Shown one piece after another: positions 41,588-51,048 of a DNA stretch of 64,000 nucleotides. Position 1 is the stretch's first letter. The number at the start of each line of letters is the position of its first letter. The position numbers were made by a program, and so were the translations under genes. Source of the stretch: Octadecabacter antarcticus 307 (GTDB lineage Bacteria > Pseudomonadota > Alphaproteobacteria > Rhodobacterales > Rhodobacteraceae); NCBI RefSeq assembly GCF_000155675.2, contig NC_020911.1, forward strand, positions 2,904,501 through 2,968,500. Direction: 5' to 3'. Below the pieces are notes generated by a model. The model did no database searches, was not told where the DNA came from, and saw only the letters and a list, made by a program, of their open reading frames with translations.

Positions 41588-43792
41588 TTATAATAATATG
41601 TTAATACGAGATCTGTCATCATGGTTGGAAGCGTTAACAGGGCTAGTATCGGCATTTGAAAGGTTTTCGATCTCGCTCATTTGATTGGTAACATCATCCT
41701 CATGAGGGTTAGAGCTTCCGTGCCCGCCCTTGCCTGTGCCTGCGGAATACTCACCCAAGGTCAGACCTGCGCTCTCGAATGCAGAGGAAATCTGTTGCTG
41801 CACATCACGCAGCATAGAGGCTGTTGCAGCCACATCTGCAACAATTCGCAAATCTGTACCACGCCGGCCTTCGCTAAGCTTGAGGGTAATTTGCCCCAAG
41901 TGCGCTGGCATAATATTCATTGTCAGCGTCCCACCGGACTGAGCCATATTAACCACGCGATTTACTAGTGCTTTGGTCCAACCCTGCCGCCGCACATCCA
42001 GGGCCACCGCAAGCACTTGATGGGGCGTCATCGCGCTTTGCCCATTAGCCCCGGCGCCAGTTTGAGTCTGCATACCCGACCCAGCGTTAGAAACTTCGAT
42101 ATTAGAAATCGCGGCCAGTGGCTCAGTGGAAAATGTCTGCAAATTGGCCGTCTCCTGGCGCGGTGGGATCACCTTTAGTACAACCCCTACAGGGGCCACC
42201 TGTGCCGCAGAGGCTGACTGAGGCGATTGTGCGCTTGTGTTTAAAAGGGCTGCTTCAGTCGACTGAGGAGATTTAAAAGTATTTATAGTCTTACTACCAT
42301 CGTCGAGCTTCGCATTAGCGGGTTCAGCTTCGCTCTGTGCGAGATTACTGTCCTTTATTGCTACAAACGCAGCCTCATCAGAGGCAGGAACGGATTGTGC
42401 AGTTAGATATTCAGGACTGCGAATGGATGCACTCCGTGTTGTCTGGCTTAGTGCCTGGAGAGGCTCTCCTTCCTCAACTTTCACAGCATTAGCGAGTTCA
42501 GCTTCGCCCTGTGAGAGATTACTGTCCTTTATTGCTACAAACGCAGCCTCATCAGAGGCAGGAACGGATTGTGCAGTTAGATATTCAGGACTGCGAATGG
42601 ATGCACTTCGTGTTGTCTGGCTCAGTGCCTGGAGAGGCTCTCCTTCCTCAACTTTGGCAGCATTAGCGGGACCAGCTTCGCTCTGTGCGAGATTACTGTC
42701 GTTTATTGCTACAAACGCAGCCTCATCAGAGGCAGGAACGGATTGTGCAGTTAGATATTCAGGACTGCGAATGGATGCACTTCGTGTTGTCTGGCTCAGT
42801 GCCTGGAGAGGCTCTCCTTCCTCAACTTTGGCAGCATTAGCGGGATCAGCTTCGCTCTGTGCGAGATTACTGTCGTTTATTGCTACAAACGCTGCCTCAT
42901 CAGTGGCAAGAACGGATTGTGCAGTTAGATGTTCAGGACTGCGAATGGATGCACTTCGTGTTGTCTGGCTCAGTGCCTGGAGAGGCTCTCCATCCTCAAC
43001 TTTGGCAGCATTAACTAGATCAGCTTCGCTCTGTGCGAGATTACTGTCGTTTATTGCTACAGACGCTGCCTCATCGGTGGCAGGAAGGGATTGTGCCGTT
43101 GAATGTTCAGGACTGCGAATGGATGCACTTAGTGTTGTCTGACTTAGTGCCTGGAGAGGCTTTCCATCTTCAATCATAGTAGCGGCCAGAGGTAGCTCTA
43201 AATTACTTGCCAGGGGCTTAACTAGCACAGTGGGTTGTTGATTTTTAGCAATGATTTGATCAGTTATCTCCATAGGTTTTTTAATTTCAACCGCTGGCAA
43301 GCTCTCAAATGTAAATGCATTTAGCTTTTCTGGCACCACCTCAACGCCCCCCGTCATTTTTTTGACGAACGCCTCAACATCACCGGCAAGAAGGCTGGCT
43401 ACGGTCGACACCACCTTTGAGGGCTGCAGCAGTTCAGAGCTTATTGGCACAGGTGCCACGGTATCATTATTCAAAAAACTGACAGAATACAGCGTCGTAA
43501 TTAGGTCTTCATAAGAACCTACAAGAGCGATCTCAGCAGGATTCTCCCCCACTCTTATAGGAGCTTGGATATCTCGGCTCACAGCCGCCGCGCCAGCAGA
43601 TAGAACCGCCTCTCCTAGGCCAGCATCGACTTTACTACACTTTCCCTCAAGCGCTCCGAAATCTGTCATGATTGATGCAAAGGCTTTTATGGATTGGTCT
43701 ACGACACCCCCATCAGATTGAGAGCATTTTTTAGCCATCCAATCCACGGCCGCTGAGGCACCATTGTCCTTGATCGGCGAAGATATAGTCAT
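41588..43792 (-). CDS. fliK: Flagellar hook-length control protein FliK with five long tandem repeats
   Basis: 734 residues. N-terminal ~200 residues unstructured; residues ~206-495 are five near-identical 58-residue units (see repeat entry); the C-terminal ~150 residues contain the FliK domain ('LTMNIMPAHLGQITLKLSEGRRGTDLRIVADVAATASMLRDVQQQISSAFESAGLTLGEYSAG' in pieces). FliK is the secreted ruler that sets hook length and triggers the FlhB switch, so repeat number should alter molecular length. A sigma-54 promoter lies ~40 bp upstream. Confidence 0.92.
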   Translation of the reverse strand: MTISSPIKDNGASAAVDWMAKKCSQSDGGVVDQSIKAFASIMTDFGALEGKCSKVDAGLGEAVLSAGAAAVSRDIQAPIRVGENPAEIALVGSYEDLITTLYSVSFLNNDTVAPVPISSELLQPSKVVSTVASLLAGDVEAFVKKMTGGVEVVPEKLNAFTFESLPAVEIKKPMEITDQIIAKNQQPTVLVKPLASNLELPLAATMIEDGKPLQALSQTTLSASIRSPEHSTAQSLPATDEAASVAINDSNLAQSEADLVNAAKVEDGEPLQALSQTTRSASIRSPEHLTAQSVLATDEAAFVAINDSNLAQSEADPANAAKVEEGEPLQALSQTTRSASIRSPEYLTAQSVPASDEAAFVAINDSNLAQSEAGPANAAKVEEGEPLQALSQTTRSASIRSPEYLTAQSVPASDEAAFVAIKDSNLSQGEAELANAVKVEEGEPLQALSQTTRSASIRSPEYLTAQSVPASDEAAFVAIKDSNLAQSEAEPANAKLDDGSKTINTFKSPQSTEAALLNTSAQSPQSASAAQVAPVGVVLKVIPPRQETANLQTFSTEPLAAISNIEVSNAGSGMQTQTGAGANGQSAMTPHQVLAVALDVRRQGWTKALVNRVVNMAQSGGTLTMNIMPAHLGQITLKLSEGRRGTDLRIVADVAATASMLRDVQQQISSAFESAGLTLGEYSAGTGKGGHGSSNPHEDDVTNQMSEIENLSNADTSPVNASNHDDRSRINILL
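42308..43177 (-). repeat. Five 174-bp tandem repeats inside fliK
   Basis: Five units of 58 codons (GEPLQALSQTTRSASIRSPE... pattern). Phase is constant: for instance TTCAGGACTGCGAATGGATG recurs every 174 bp. The three units nearest the gene's 3' end are almost identical and the first unit is the most diverged, suggesting recent amplification at one side. In-frame, so unit gain or loss keeps FliK readable. Confidence 0.93.
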
Positions 43793-43828
43793 TTATCCAA
43801 TTCATCCCAAAGGGGTACACAGAGCTTA

Positions 43829-43844
43829 TGCAAGCACGATGCCA
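43829..43844 (-). promoter_or_regulatory. Sigma-54 promoter upstream of fliK
   Basis: Minus strand TGGCATCGTGCTTGCA: -24 TGGCAT and -12 TTGCA with the required GG-N10-GC spacing. It would start a fliKLMNOPQR-flhB transcript separate from fleT-fliEFGHIJ. Confidence 0.7.
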
Positions 43845-43877
43845 AGCTGGCCATCAGCTCGTTCGTAACTGGTCTTT

Positions 43878-44303
43878 TTATTTCTGAAGTCGCGAATTTG
43901 TGTGGATGAAATCCAGCGCCGCCTCAGCCCGCGCTTCGCGATCTTCGCGGCTTCGGCGTACGACTTCATCCGCCTTGTTGGACACAACCTGTTTCTTGTA
44001 ACTCACGCGAGTAATCTCAGTTGTTAAATCACGTAGTTCTATCGTTAGAAAATCGAGTTTGTTTTGCAATAACTGGCTCTCGTCGATCAACCGCAGTTCA
44101 TACCACCTATCACTCTGCAAACGACTTGCGCTGAAAGAGATCTCCGTGTCAAAATTATCCCTAAGCTTGTGAATGCGATCAACAAGATCCTTCAGTTGGT
44201 CGATATCTTTCTGGATGAAGCGCTGGCGCTTGATCAATTGTGGCAAGCGCGCCTTTTCTTTTAGCGCTATATTTTTGAGCATTTTTGCTTTGCGTTCAAC
44301 CAT
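43878..44303 (-). CDS. fliJ: Flagellar export chaperone FliJ
   Basis: A 141-residue, almost fully helical coiled coil ('LPQLIKRQRFIQKDIDQLKDLVDRIHKL', 'EVVRRSREDREARAEAALD'). FliJ proteins are poorly conserved, but position directly after fliI, length and coiled-coil composition fit. It links the FliI ATPase ring to FlhA. Confidence 0.8.
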   Translation of the reverse strand: MVERKAKMLKNIALKEKARLPQLIKRQRFIQKDIDQLKDLVDRIHKLRDNFDTEISFSASRLQSDRWYELRLIDESQLLQNKLDFLTIELRDLTTEITRVSYKKQVVSNKADEVVRRSREDREARAEAALDFIHTNSRLQK

Positions 44304-44305
44304 AT

Positions 44306-45640
44306 CTACTGGCCCACGATTACTGAAAGCTGTTTGGCGCTATGCGCCAGTTGCGCCTGCTCTTCAGGGCTTTGGTTTATATAGTCTACCAGCTTCGGCC
44401 AAACAGAAACCGCTTGATCTAGGTCAAGGTCCTGTCCGGCAACATAGCCGCCCATCAACATCAAATCTCTATTTTCGTTATATAAAGACACAAAGCGCTT
44501 AAACTTCCGCGCCGCCTTTTGTTGTTGCGATGGGACGATGTCGTTCATCACGCGACTGATGGATGCAGGGATATCGATTGCAGGGTATATGCCCATCTGC
44601 GCGATAGAGCGGCTTAGCACGATGTGACCATCAAGGATTGCCCTCGCGGTATCTACGACTGGATCGTTACTGTCATCACCGTCAGCTAAAACAGTGTAAA
44701 TCCCAGTAATTGAGCCAAAGTTTGGCCCTACGCCCATACCGGCACGCTCAATCAAGGCTGGAATCATTGAAATAACTGAGGCTGGGTAACCCTTAGATGT
44801 AGGAGCTTCGCCAAGGGCGAGGCCAATTTCCCGCTGCGCATGGGCAATACGTGTCAGGGAATCCATAATCAGCAAAACGTTTTTCCCTTGATCGCGAAAG
44901 TGTTCCGCCAAAGCAGTTGCTCGCCGCGCCCCTCGGATACGCAGCAGAGGAGACCGGTCGGCAGGCACAGCCACGATACTTACCTTGCCGTGCGGCTCAG
45001 AACCCATAATTGCACGTACCATCTCCCCCACTTCGCGTGCACGCTCCCCAATCAGCCCTATCACGACAACATCCGCAGAGGCATAACGCGCCATCATCCC
45101 TAAAAGCACTGATTTACCAACGCCGGACCCTGCAATAATCCCAATGCGCTGACCATACCCAATGGTTAGCAGTCCGTTCACTGCGCGGACACCCACATCC
45201 AGAGGCCCAGGGATTATCCCCCGAGCAAGAGGGTTGAGTAACTTGCCGTTCAGCGGCGTCTTAGCAGCACCTTCTGGAATAGGGCTGTCATCCAAAGGTA
45301 GGCCAAGCCCATCGACTACCCGACCCAAATAGGCATCCCCGACATCGACCATGGTTCCTTGATCCATCAAGGATACTGGGGCTCCGGCTTGTACCGCTGC
45401 ACCAGATTGATAGAGGACTAACTTATTGCGGCCCTCACTATAGCCGATCACCTCCCCCAGAACGGTACTGCCACCCGCAGTTTCAACCGAGCAGACAGAG
45501 CCAACAGATACAGGAAACCCATCGCACTCTAGCAGTAGGCCATCATATTGGATCACCCGACCTCTTAGTGCGGGCTCCTGCCCCAACAGCGCGCGGTCCT
45601 GTTGTAGTGGACGTGTGATTTTCGCTGTTAGGTTGATCAT
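44306..45640 (-). CDS. fliI: Flagellum-specific ATPase FliI
   Basis: 444 residues, F1-beta-like. Walker A 'IIAGSGVGKSVLLGMMARYA' near residue 170, 'VVIGLIGERAREVGEMVR', Walker B 'NVLLIMDSLTRIAHAQREIGLA', 'EAPTSKGYPASVISMIPALIERAG'. Energises the type III export apparatus with FliH. Start overlaps the fliH stop by 1 bp. Confidence 0.97.
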   Translation of the reverse strand: MINLTAKITRPLQQDRALLGQEPALRGRVIQYDGLLLECDGFPVSVGSVCSVETAGGSTVLGEVIGYSEGRNKLVLYQSGAAVQAGAPVSLMDQGTMVDVGDAYLGRVVDGLGLPLDDSPIPEGAAKTPLNGKLLNPLARGIIPGPLDVGVRAVNGLLTIGYGQRIGIIAGSGVGKSVLLGMMARYASADVVVIGLIGERAREVGEMVRAIMGSEPHGKVSIVAVPADRSPLLRIRGARRATALAEHFRDQGKNVLLIMDSLTRIAHAQREIGLALGEAPTSKGYPASVISMIPALIERAGMGVGPNFGSITGIYTVLADGDDSNDPVVDTARAILDGHIVLSRSIAQMGIYPAIDIPASISRVMNDIVPSQQQKAARKFKRFVSLYNENRDLMLMGGYVAGQDLDLDQAVSVWPKLVDYINQSPEEQAQLAHSAKQLSVIVGQ

Positions 45641-46533
45641 TACAGCACCTCCGGGGTGTCTTCGCTGAAGAAGTGGCGTGCCCTATCACGCAAGAGATCA
45701 GTCACCTCGGCTCCTCCTATTCGCACACGGGCATCTCCGCGCAGCATCGCTGGTTCACCCTGCAGGTTGATCAGCTGTGGGTTTGGTTGGTCTTCAAGGA
45801 ATTTCTGTAAAAGCGGCACATCATCGGGCGAGACATAGACTTCCCGTTTACCAATAAGGTGCGAAAGGTTGTTCAACAACGAATCCAAACGCATCAGGAG
45901 CGGCTCTGGCATATCGGCCAGCTCTATGCCGATCCTATCTGATGCTAAGGACAGCACCGCATTTTTGATACTGTGGGTGACTATATCCATGTCGATTACT
46001 TTATCAGAACTGAGAGACGACATCAGTTGTTGCAGCTGCGTATACTGAGCGGCCAGCTCGGCCTCTCTTTCGTTTGCTGTCATAGCCTTCCCCGCCGAAA
46101 GCCCCTCTGCGTAGGCGTCTTCGCGAATGCGTTTAATCATCGCCTCGTCAATGGCAGGCTCTACTGGGCAAGCAGGCTTTGGCTCAAGAAAATCCTCAGT
46201 CACAGGGCTTTCAAACGCCTTATGGGCTTCCTGCACCGCCTGTGTCGGTGGTGCCTCTTGCATGGGGTTTTCCGCATCAGCTGTTGGTAGATCCTGCTTT
46301 CCTGGGGCACGCAGTTCTTCAGTAGAATCCTCAATCTGTTTGAGTTCCAGTGGGATTTGAACGGCTATCTCTTTCCACGACAGGCGGCGAAACGGTGCAA
46401 CCTGTGGCTGGAGCACATTATGATCTCGCGCAAATTCAGGGTTCTTGGTGCGGGCCAAAGCACTTGTTAAATCTGCTAGCATAGGGTCCACGACATCACC
46501 TGATGAGTCCGGATGAAGATGTTTATCATCCAT
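45640..46533 (-). CDS. fliH: Flagellar assembly protein FliH
   Basis: 297 residues. N-terminal ~140 residues low-complexity and acidic; then the FliH pattern 'AYAEGLSAGKAMTANEREAELAAQYTQLQQLM' and a C-terminal domain 'KREVYVSPDDVPLLQKFLED...ARVRIGGAEVTDLLRDRARHFF'. It is the FliI regulator that ties the ATPase to the C-ring. Coupled to fliG (1 bp overlap). Confidence 0.87.
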   Translation of the reverse strand: MDDKHLHPDSSGDVVDPMLADLTSALARTKNPEFARDHNVLQPQVAPFRRLSWKEIAVQIPLELKQIEDSTEELRAPGKQDLPTADAENPMQEAPPTQAVQEAHKAFESPVTEDFLEPKPACPVEPAIDEAMIKRIREDAYAEGLSAGKAMTANEREAELAAQYTQLQQLMSSLSSDKVIDMDIVTHSIKNAVLSLASDRIGIELADMPEPLLMRLDSLLNNLSHLIGKREVYVSPDDVPLLQKFLEDQPNPQLINLQGEPAMLRGDARVRIGGAEVTDLLRDRARHFFSEDTPEVL

Positions 46534-47573
46534 CAGACCATCTCATCCCCACCGCGGCCAGCGAGAACGATTGTGCCTTCATCCGACATTTTGCGCGCTA
46601 TTTCGATAATAATCTTCTGTGCGGCTTGTACCTCTGTCAGACGTACAGGGCCCAGCACTTCCATCTCGTCCTTGATATTGGCTGAGGCGCGCGTTGACAT
46701 GCAACCAAACAGCTTAGCCTGAAGTTCCTCCGGCGCGCCTTTAAGTGCCATGATAAGGTTTTCAGTATCAAGTGAGCGCAGCAAAGTCTGCAATGAGCGA
46801 TCATCAGACATGCCTAGGTTGTCAAAAGTAAACATATTGTCTTGGATAGACTGCATGAGATCCCTATCGTAGCGCTTGATAGCACCCAAGATGCGTTTTT
46901 CAGTGTTGGCCTTCGTAAAGTTCATAATCTTGGCCGCTGCCTTCACCCCGCCCACCTTGGTGGAACGTAGGCTAGTGTTTGCCTTGAACTTCATTTGCAT
47001 GACTTTCTCCAACTCCCGCAGTGCCTCTGGGTCGACAGTTTCGAGGGTTGCGATTCGCTGGATGATCTCGGGCTGGTGTTCATCTGTCATTAGGTTCAAC
47101 ACATCGGACGCTAGACCGTAATCGAGATAGGAAATGATCAGTGCGATAATCTGAGGGTGTTCGTCGTGTAACAATTCGGCGATTGAGCGTGCGTCCATCC
47201 AGTCGAGAATCTCGATTGGCCGTTCGCTGCTTGCGGGGGTGATGCGGCTCAGGACTGATTGCGCTTTGTCCTCACCCAAGGCACGGTTCAGCACATTTCG
47301 AATATAGTTGCCAGCGCCTAGTCCAAGGCTTGTCTGTTTTTTGATAATGGCAAGAAATTCATCTAATACCGCATTTACAGTTTCTTGATCTGTGTTTCGG
47401 ACGGAATACATCGCGCCACCAAGATGCTGAACTTCCCGAGGAGAGAGGTTTTTCAGTATTTCAGCAGCCTCCTCCTCACCCAGTAGCATCATTAAGATTG
47501 CAGATTTCTGTGTGCCCGTCAGACGCTCTGTGATTTCAGAGGCTGAAATCACTGCATTAACTGTATCCTCCAT
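46533..47573 (-). CDS. fliG: Flagellar motor switch protein FliG
   Basis: 346 residues: N domain 'LTGTQKSAILMMLLGEEEAAEILKNLSPREVQHLG', middle EHPQ motif present as 'LLHDEHPQIIALIISYL', and the C-terminal torque helix 'LGPVRLTEVQAAQKIIIEIARKMSDEGTIVLAG' with the expected charged residues (D/E/R/K). It transmits stator torque to the rotor. Confidence 0.96.
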   Translation of the reverse strand: MEDTVNAVISASEITERLTGTQKSAILMMLLGEEEAAEILKNLSPREVQHLGGAMYSVRNTDQETVNAVLDEFLAIIKKQTSLGLGAGNYIRNVLNRALGEDKAQSVLSRITPASSERPIEILDWMDARSIAELLHDEHPQIIALIISYLDYGLASDVLNLMTDEHQPEIIQRIATLETVDPEALRELEKVMQMKFKANTSLRSTKVGGVKAAAKIMNFTKANTEKRILGAIKRYDRDLMQSIQDNMFTFDNLGMSDDRSLQTLLRSLDTENLIMALKGAPEELQAKLFGCMSTRASANIKDEMEVLGPVRLTEVQAAQKIIIEIARKMSDEGTIVLAGRGGDEMV

Positions 47574-47595
47574 TATACTCTTCCCTCATTTTGGA

Positions 47596-49476
47596 TCATC
47601 CGATCTTATCCATATCGTCTTCCATAAACGCTTTGAAAACGTTGGATACGCGGCCAGCCTCGTCGCTCACAATCATTCGGATCAGAGCCACTTTGTCATC
47701 ATAACTGTTAGCCGTATCCAGCATCTCGGCAGAGATCGTGGTCTTCTTTGGTTTCAGTTTGGCTTTGATATCTTCAAGCGTCTGGCCCTCTTCCATCTCG
47801 ATTACATCCATGTCGGTGAGCACACCACCTCCCGCGGTGCCGGTATTGCCGGGCATCATCATCCCTTCGCCCGGTGCAGAAAGGAACTGCATCAGCAGCG
47901 GCTTGATCAACCCCAACGTGACCACTGCCAACACCATGACCATTAGCACATTGCGCACCGCTTCACGCACCCACGGGTCCTCGTACCACAAGAAGTCGGT
48001 GTTTTCACTCATGGAGGAGAACACTGCCTCAGTCGAGATGAACGGCAGGCTGGAGACGATAAGTGTATCACCGCGGCTTTCGTCTATCCCCACGGTTCTA
48101 GAGACCAGCCCCCTCACATCATCAATCCAGGCCGGGTCAAACCCAACCTGAGGTGGAATTGAGTCCTCTGCATCAAGGCCTTCCACCGCAGACGGCTGTT
48201 CTCGCAGCAACACCGCAACTTGCACAGAAACGATCTGCGCCATGGGGCTGCTCTGAGCCGTTATGCTACGGCTGATTTCATAATTACGCAGGCTGTTGGT
48301 GGAGCGCACACGTGACTCCTCGCTCGCAAGGCCCTGACCGTTACCGTCAGCAGGTGGCGCAGCACCGTCAGCAGGTGGCGCAGCACCGTCAGCAGGTGGC
48401 GCAGCACCGTCAGCAGGTGGCGCAGCACCGTCAGCAGGTGGCGCAGCACCGTCAGCAGGTGGCGCACCGTCTAACTCAGGACGCGGCGGTGGGGTATTGG
48501 CCACAGCACCAGGAATGCCCCCCATCTGTGCGATGACATCCTCTTCCAATGCGACCTGCTCACTTAAGAGAGCGCGGCCAGGTATAACCAGATCTTCGGT
48601 CCGCTCAGTCTGAGTGAAGTCAATATCAAGCGAGACTTGCGCTGACACGTTTCCGGGCCCAACAATAGGTGTCAGGAGATTTTCAACCCGAGCGCGGTAA
48701 ATTTCTTCCAACCGCAGGCGATACTCCAACTGTCGGTCAGCAAGATCGGTCGCGGGGTCGTCTACAGTATCCGATAACAGCCGACCGTTCTGGTCAACCA
48801 CAGTAACGCTTGTCCTGGGCAGGTTTGCGACGGAAGACGACACCAGGTTGACAATCGCCATCACTTGCTGCTCGCTTAAGCTGCGTCCCGCCTGAACCTG
48901 TAGAAAGACAGAAGCTGTCGGGTTTTGCGCATTGCGCGCAAAAGCTGAGCGTTCAGGAATAGCAAGATGCACGCGAGAGGCAGATATAACGTTGATTTCA
49001 TTGATGGATCGGGCAAGCTCTATCTCCTGACTTTGCTTCAATCGCATGTTCTCAACTGAGCGGCTGGTCCCCATAGGCATATCGCTTAGCACGCTGTAAC
49101 CATCGGGCATGGATTGGGGCAGCCCCTGCGCGGCAAGGGACATGCGAGAGCTGTGGTAGTCAGCGACCGGCACGGTAATATCACCCGTTGTGGAGTCTAT
49201 CTGTACGTCCATGCCGTTGTTGCGGAGGGCGTCCATCACGGCGGCCTTTTCAGCCTCCGGTAAAGAAGCGAAGAGAGTTGTGCGTTGCGGGGCTTGTAGT
49301 AGCAGATACAAGATAAGACCAAGAACCACGAGGAAAGCAGCCGCAACGGCGGGAAACGCTCGCTGCACGGCCGGCTGCATATAGAATGACCGGGCATCCT
49401 GCATTGTGCGTGAGGCAAGGGGTATCATCCCGTTCCGAGATGAAGTCGCGACCGAGCCTGTAGAGCTATCTATCAT
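47596..49476 (-). CDS. fliF: Flagellar MS-ring protein FliF
   Basis: 626 residues: N-terminal helix ('AFPAVAAAFLVVLGLILYLLL'), ring-building motifs ('PMGTSRSVENMRLKQSQEIELARSINEINVISASRVHLAIPERSAF'), the variable periplasmic loop and a second helix ('VRNVLMVMVLAVVTLGLIKPL') before the FliG-binding tail. It is longer than usual (~560) because the loop carries six copies of a Pro/Ala heptapeptide. Only fliG (22 bp) and fliE (32 bp) gaps separate it from neighbours. Confidence 0.95.
   Translation of the reverse strand: MIDSSTGSVATSSRNGMIPLASRTMQDARSFYMQPAVQRAFPAVAAAFLVVLGLILYLLLQAPQRTTLFASLPEAEKAAVMDALRNNGMDVQIDSTTGDITVPVADYHSSRMSLAAQGLPQSMPDGYSVLSDMPMGTSRSVENMRLKQSQEIELARSINEINVISASRVHLAIPERSAFARNAQNPTASVFLQVQAGRSLSEQQVMAIVNLVSSSVANLPRTSVTVVDQNGRLLSDTVDDPATDLADRQLEYRLRLEEIYRARVENLLTPIVGPGNVSAQVSLDIDFTQTERTEDLVIPGRALLSEQVALEEDVIAQMGGIPGAVANTPPPRPELDGAPPADGAAPPADGAAPPADGAAPPADGAAPPADGAAPPADGNGQGLASEESRVRSTNSLRNYEISRSITAQSSPMAQIVSVQVAVLLREQPSAVEGLDAEDSIPPQVGFDPAWIDDVRGLVSRTVGIDESRGDTLIVSSLPFISTEAVFSSMSENTDFLWYEDPWVREAVRNVLMVMVLAVVTLGLIKPLLMQFLSAPGEGMMMPGNTGTAGGGVLTDMDVIEMEEGQTLEDIKAKLKPKKTTISAEMLDTANSYDDKVALIRMIVSDEAGRVSNVFKAFMEDDMDKIG
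48344..48469 (-). repeat. Six 21-bp tandem repeats inside fliF
   Basis: GTCAGCAGGTGGCGCAGCACC-type unit repeated at 48346, 48367, 48388, 48409, 48430 and 48451, coding for DGAAPPA heptapeptides in the variable periplasmic loop of the MS ring. Units are nearly identical at DNA level, so the array is young or homogenised; each gain or loss stays in frame. Confidence 0.93.
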
Positions 49477-49508
49477 GTCTTGCTCTCAATTAGCATAGTT
49501 TACTCTGC

Positions 49509-49850
49509 CTATACCGGCATATTCATGATGTCTCTATAGGCAGATAATGCCTTATTTCGGACGTTGAGTGTCAGCTGGAACCCGAGGGAAGAGACCTGCT
49601 GGGCGACCATAACCTTGGTAAGGTCAGTCTCCTTGCCAGTCTCATAATCTTTTACAAGCTGTGCGGCATCCCCTTGAGCGCGCGCAACGGAGTCGAGGCT
49701 ATCGCGCATGCGGTCACCAAAGCTAGGACCCTCATCACGAGGTCCGAGTATTGCCCCACCAGCAGCCTGCTCTGTCATCTCCTTGGCCCGATTGATTGCA
49801 TCGGTCGCGTTTATGGACGAGATAGAATTAATCTGGTCTAGAACTTTCAT
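49509..49850 (-). CDS. fliE: Flagellar hook-basal body protein FliE
   Basis: 113 residues: 'FGDRMRDSLDSVARAQGDAAQLVKDYETGKETDLTKVMVAQQVSSLGFQLTLNVRNKALSAYRDIMNMPV', with the C-terminal 'Y-(K/R)-D-I-M-x-M-x-V' ending diagnostic for FliE. Connects the MS ring to the rod. It lies 11 bp after fleT in the same operon. Confidence 0.95.
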   Translation of the reverse strand: MKVLDQINSISSINATDAINRAKEMTEQAAGGAILGPRDEGPSFGDRMRDSLDSVARAQGDAAQLVKDYETGKETDLTKVMVAQQVSSLGFQLTLNVRNKALSAYRDIMNMPV

Positions 49851-49861
49851 GTCAGAACCTC

Positions 49862-51037
49862 CTATAGGACTGGCCGCGCGGTTGACGCGGGCACATCTAA
49901 TGTTTGTGATTGCGTGTTCAGTGTTGCTAGCTGGTCAATCATGATGCTATCGGATGTAATTATCGAGCTGGATTTCAGTACCAACGCACGCTGGATTACA
50001 TTCTCAAGTTCACGAACATTACCAGGCCAAGAATGCGCTTGAAGTGCGTCAACAGCGCAATTTGATAACATGGGTATCTCCGTCACATTCTTGACGTGAC
50101 GCATGATTAGTTCCTGTGCGATGGGCTTGATATCTTCAGGGCGGTCACACAACGCTTGGGTTCCTATTGGAAACACGTTGAGGCGGTAGAATAGATCATC
50201 TCGGAACCGACCAGCCCGACATTCCGTGGCCATATCCCGGTTAGAGGTAGCTAATATACGCACATCAACCTTGATCGACTTCGTGCCGCCGACGGGAGTC
50301 ACAGTCAGCTCCTGAATGGCGCGCAACAGCTTTGCTTGAAGCTGAAGCGACATCTCAGAAATCTCATCAAGCAAAAGCGTGCCGCCATCCGCAGCTCGGA
50401 TTACACCAACGTTTGTAGTTGAGGCACCAGTGAAGGCGCCCTTTTCATGGCCAAACATCATTGCTTCAAGCATATTGTCCGGAATGGCCGCGCAGTTGAT
50501 TGCTATGAATGCCTTCTCTTGACGCGGGGACTGGTCATGCATGAAACGCGCCATGATTTCCTTACCACTACCGGTTGGGCCGTTGATGAAAACACTCACA
50601 TCAGAATTAGCTACCCGCGCCGCCAGTTCGTATAGCCTCTTTGATGCGTCACTACGAACAAGAGCACGTCCAGTACCATGAAGAAGCGTGGCAATAAACT
50701 GAATAGCTTCACTCTCAGGCATACCCCCTGGAAGAGACATAATTACAATGCGCCCACTGAGTACTGCCTCAACCCTGTAGGCAGTGGCGTTCAGATCTAC
50801 TATCAATACTGATTTAGCGCCTACTGCTTTTGCAGCTTCAACCACACCTGACTGCCCTCCAAGGTCAGCAGCGCGCTGCGAAGACAGGACTAGAAAATCC
50901 GTAGTGCATTTGACGCTTTGGGTGCAGTTCGAGAACGTTGCAGCAGCAACATCATGGCTTGTCAGGCGTTCAAGCAGGCCATCACCTAAACCGAAGGTAA
51001 CCTCATCAATAATCGCTCTGTGCGTACTTTTTATCAT
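49862..51037 (-). CDS. fleT: Sigma-54 activator without DNA-binding domain, FleT-like
   Basis: About 391 residues from ATG 51037 (MIKSTHRAIIDEV). A ~130-residue N-terminal region without a phosphoacceptor signature is followed by the AAA+ core: Walker A '[19 protein letters not shown]', the sigma54-contact loop GAFTGA, Walker B 'GTLLLDEISEM', 'PGNVRELENVIQRALVL'. The protein ends ~30 residues later with no helix-turn-helix. R. sphaeroides FleT, known to lack the DNA-binding domain, act with FleQ and precede fliE, is the match. A sigma-54 promoter lies immediately upstream, so a longer start at 51064 is unlikely. Confidence 0.87.
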   Translation of the reverse strand: MIKSTHRAIIDEVTFGLGDGLLERLTSHDVAAATFSNCTQSVKCTTDFLVLSSQRAADLGGQSGVVEAAKAVGAKSVLIVDLNATAYRVEAVLSGRIVIMSLPGGMPESEAIQFIATLLHGTGRALVRSDASKRLYELAARVANSDVSVFINGPTGSGKEIMARFMHDQSPRQEKAFIAINCAAIPDNMLEAMMFGHEKGAFTGASTTNVGVIRAADGGTLLLDEISEMSLQLQAKLLRAIQELTVTPVGGTKSIKVDVRILATSNRDMATECRAGRFRDDLFYRLNVFPIGTQALCDRPEDIKPIAQELIMRHVKNVTEIPMLSNCAVDALQAHSWPGNVRELENVIQRALVLKSSSIITSDSIMIDQLATLNTQSQTLDVPASTARPVL

Positions 51038-51048
51038 ACAATAATAAG

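Noticed and set aside
42423..43142. A 239-codon open frame on the plus strand opposite fliK
   Set aside because: It exists only because the 174-bp repeats lack stops in that frame; its product is a mirror of the FliK repeats with no start signal or family.
42308..43177. CRISPR-like array
   Set aside because: Units are 174 bp, in frame with fliK and without spacer structure; no cas genes. No CRISPR array was seen anywhere in the window.
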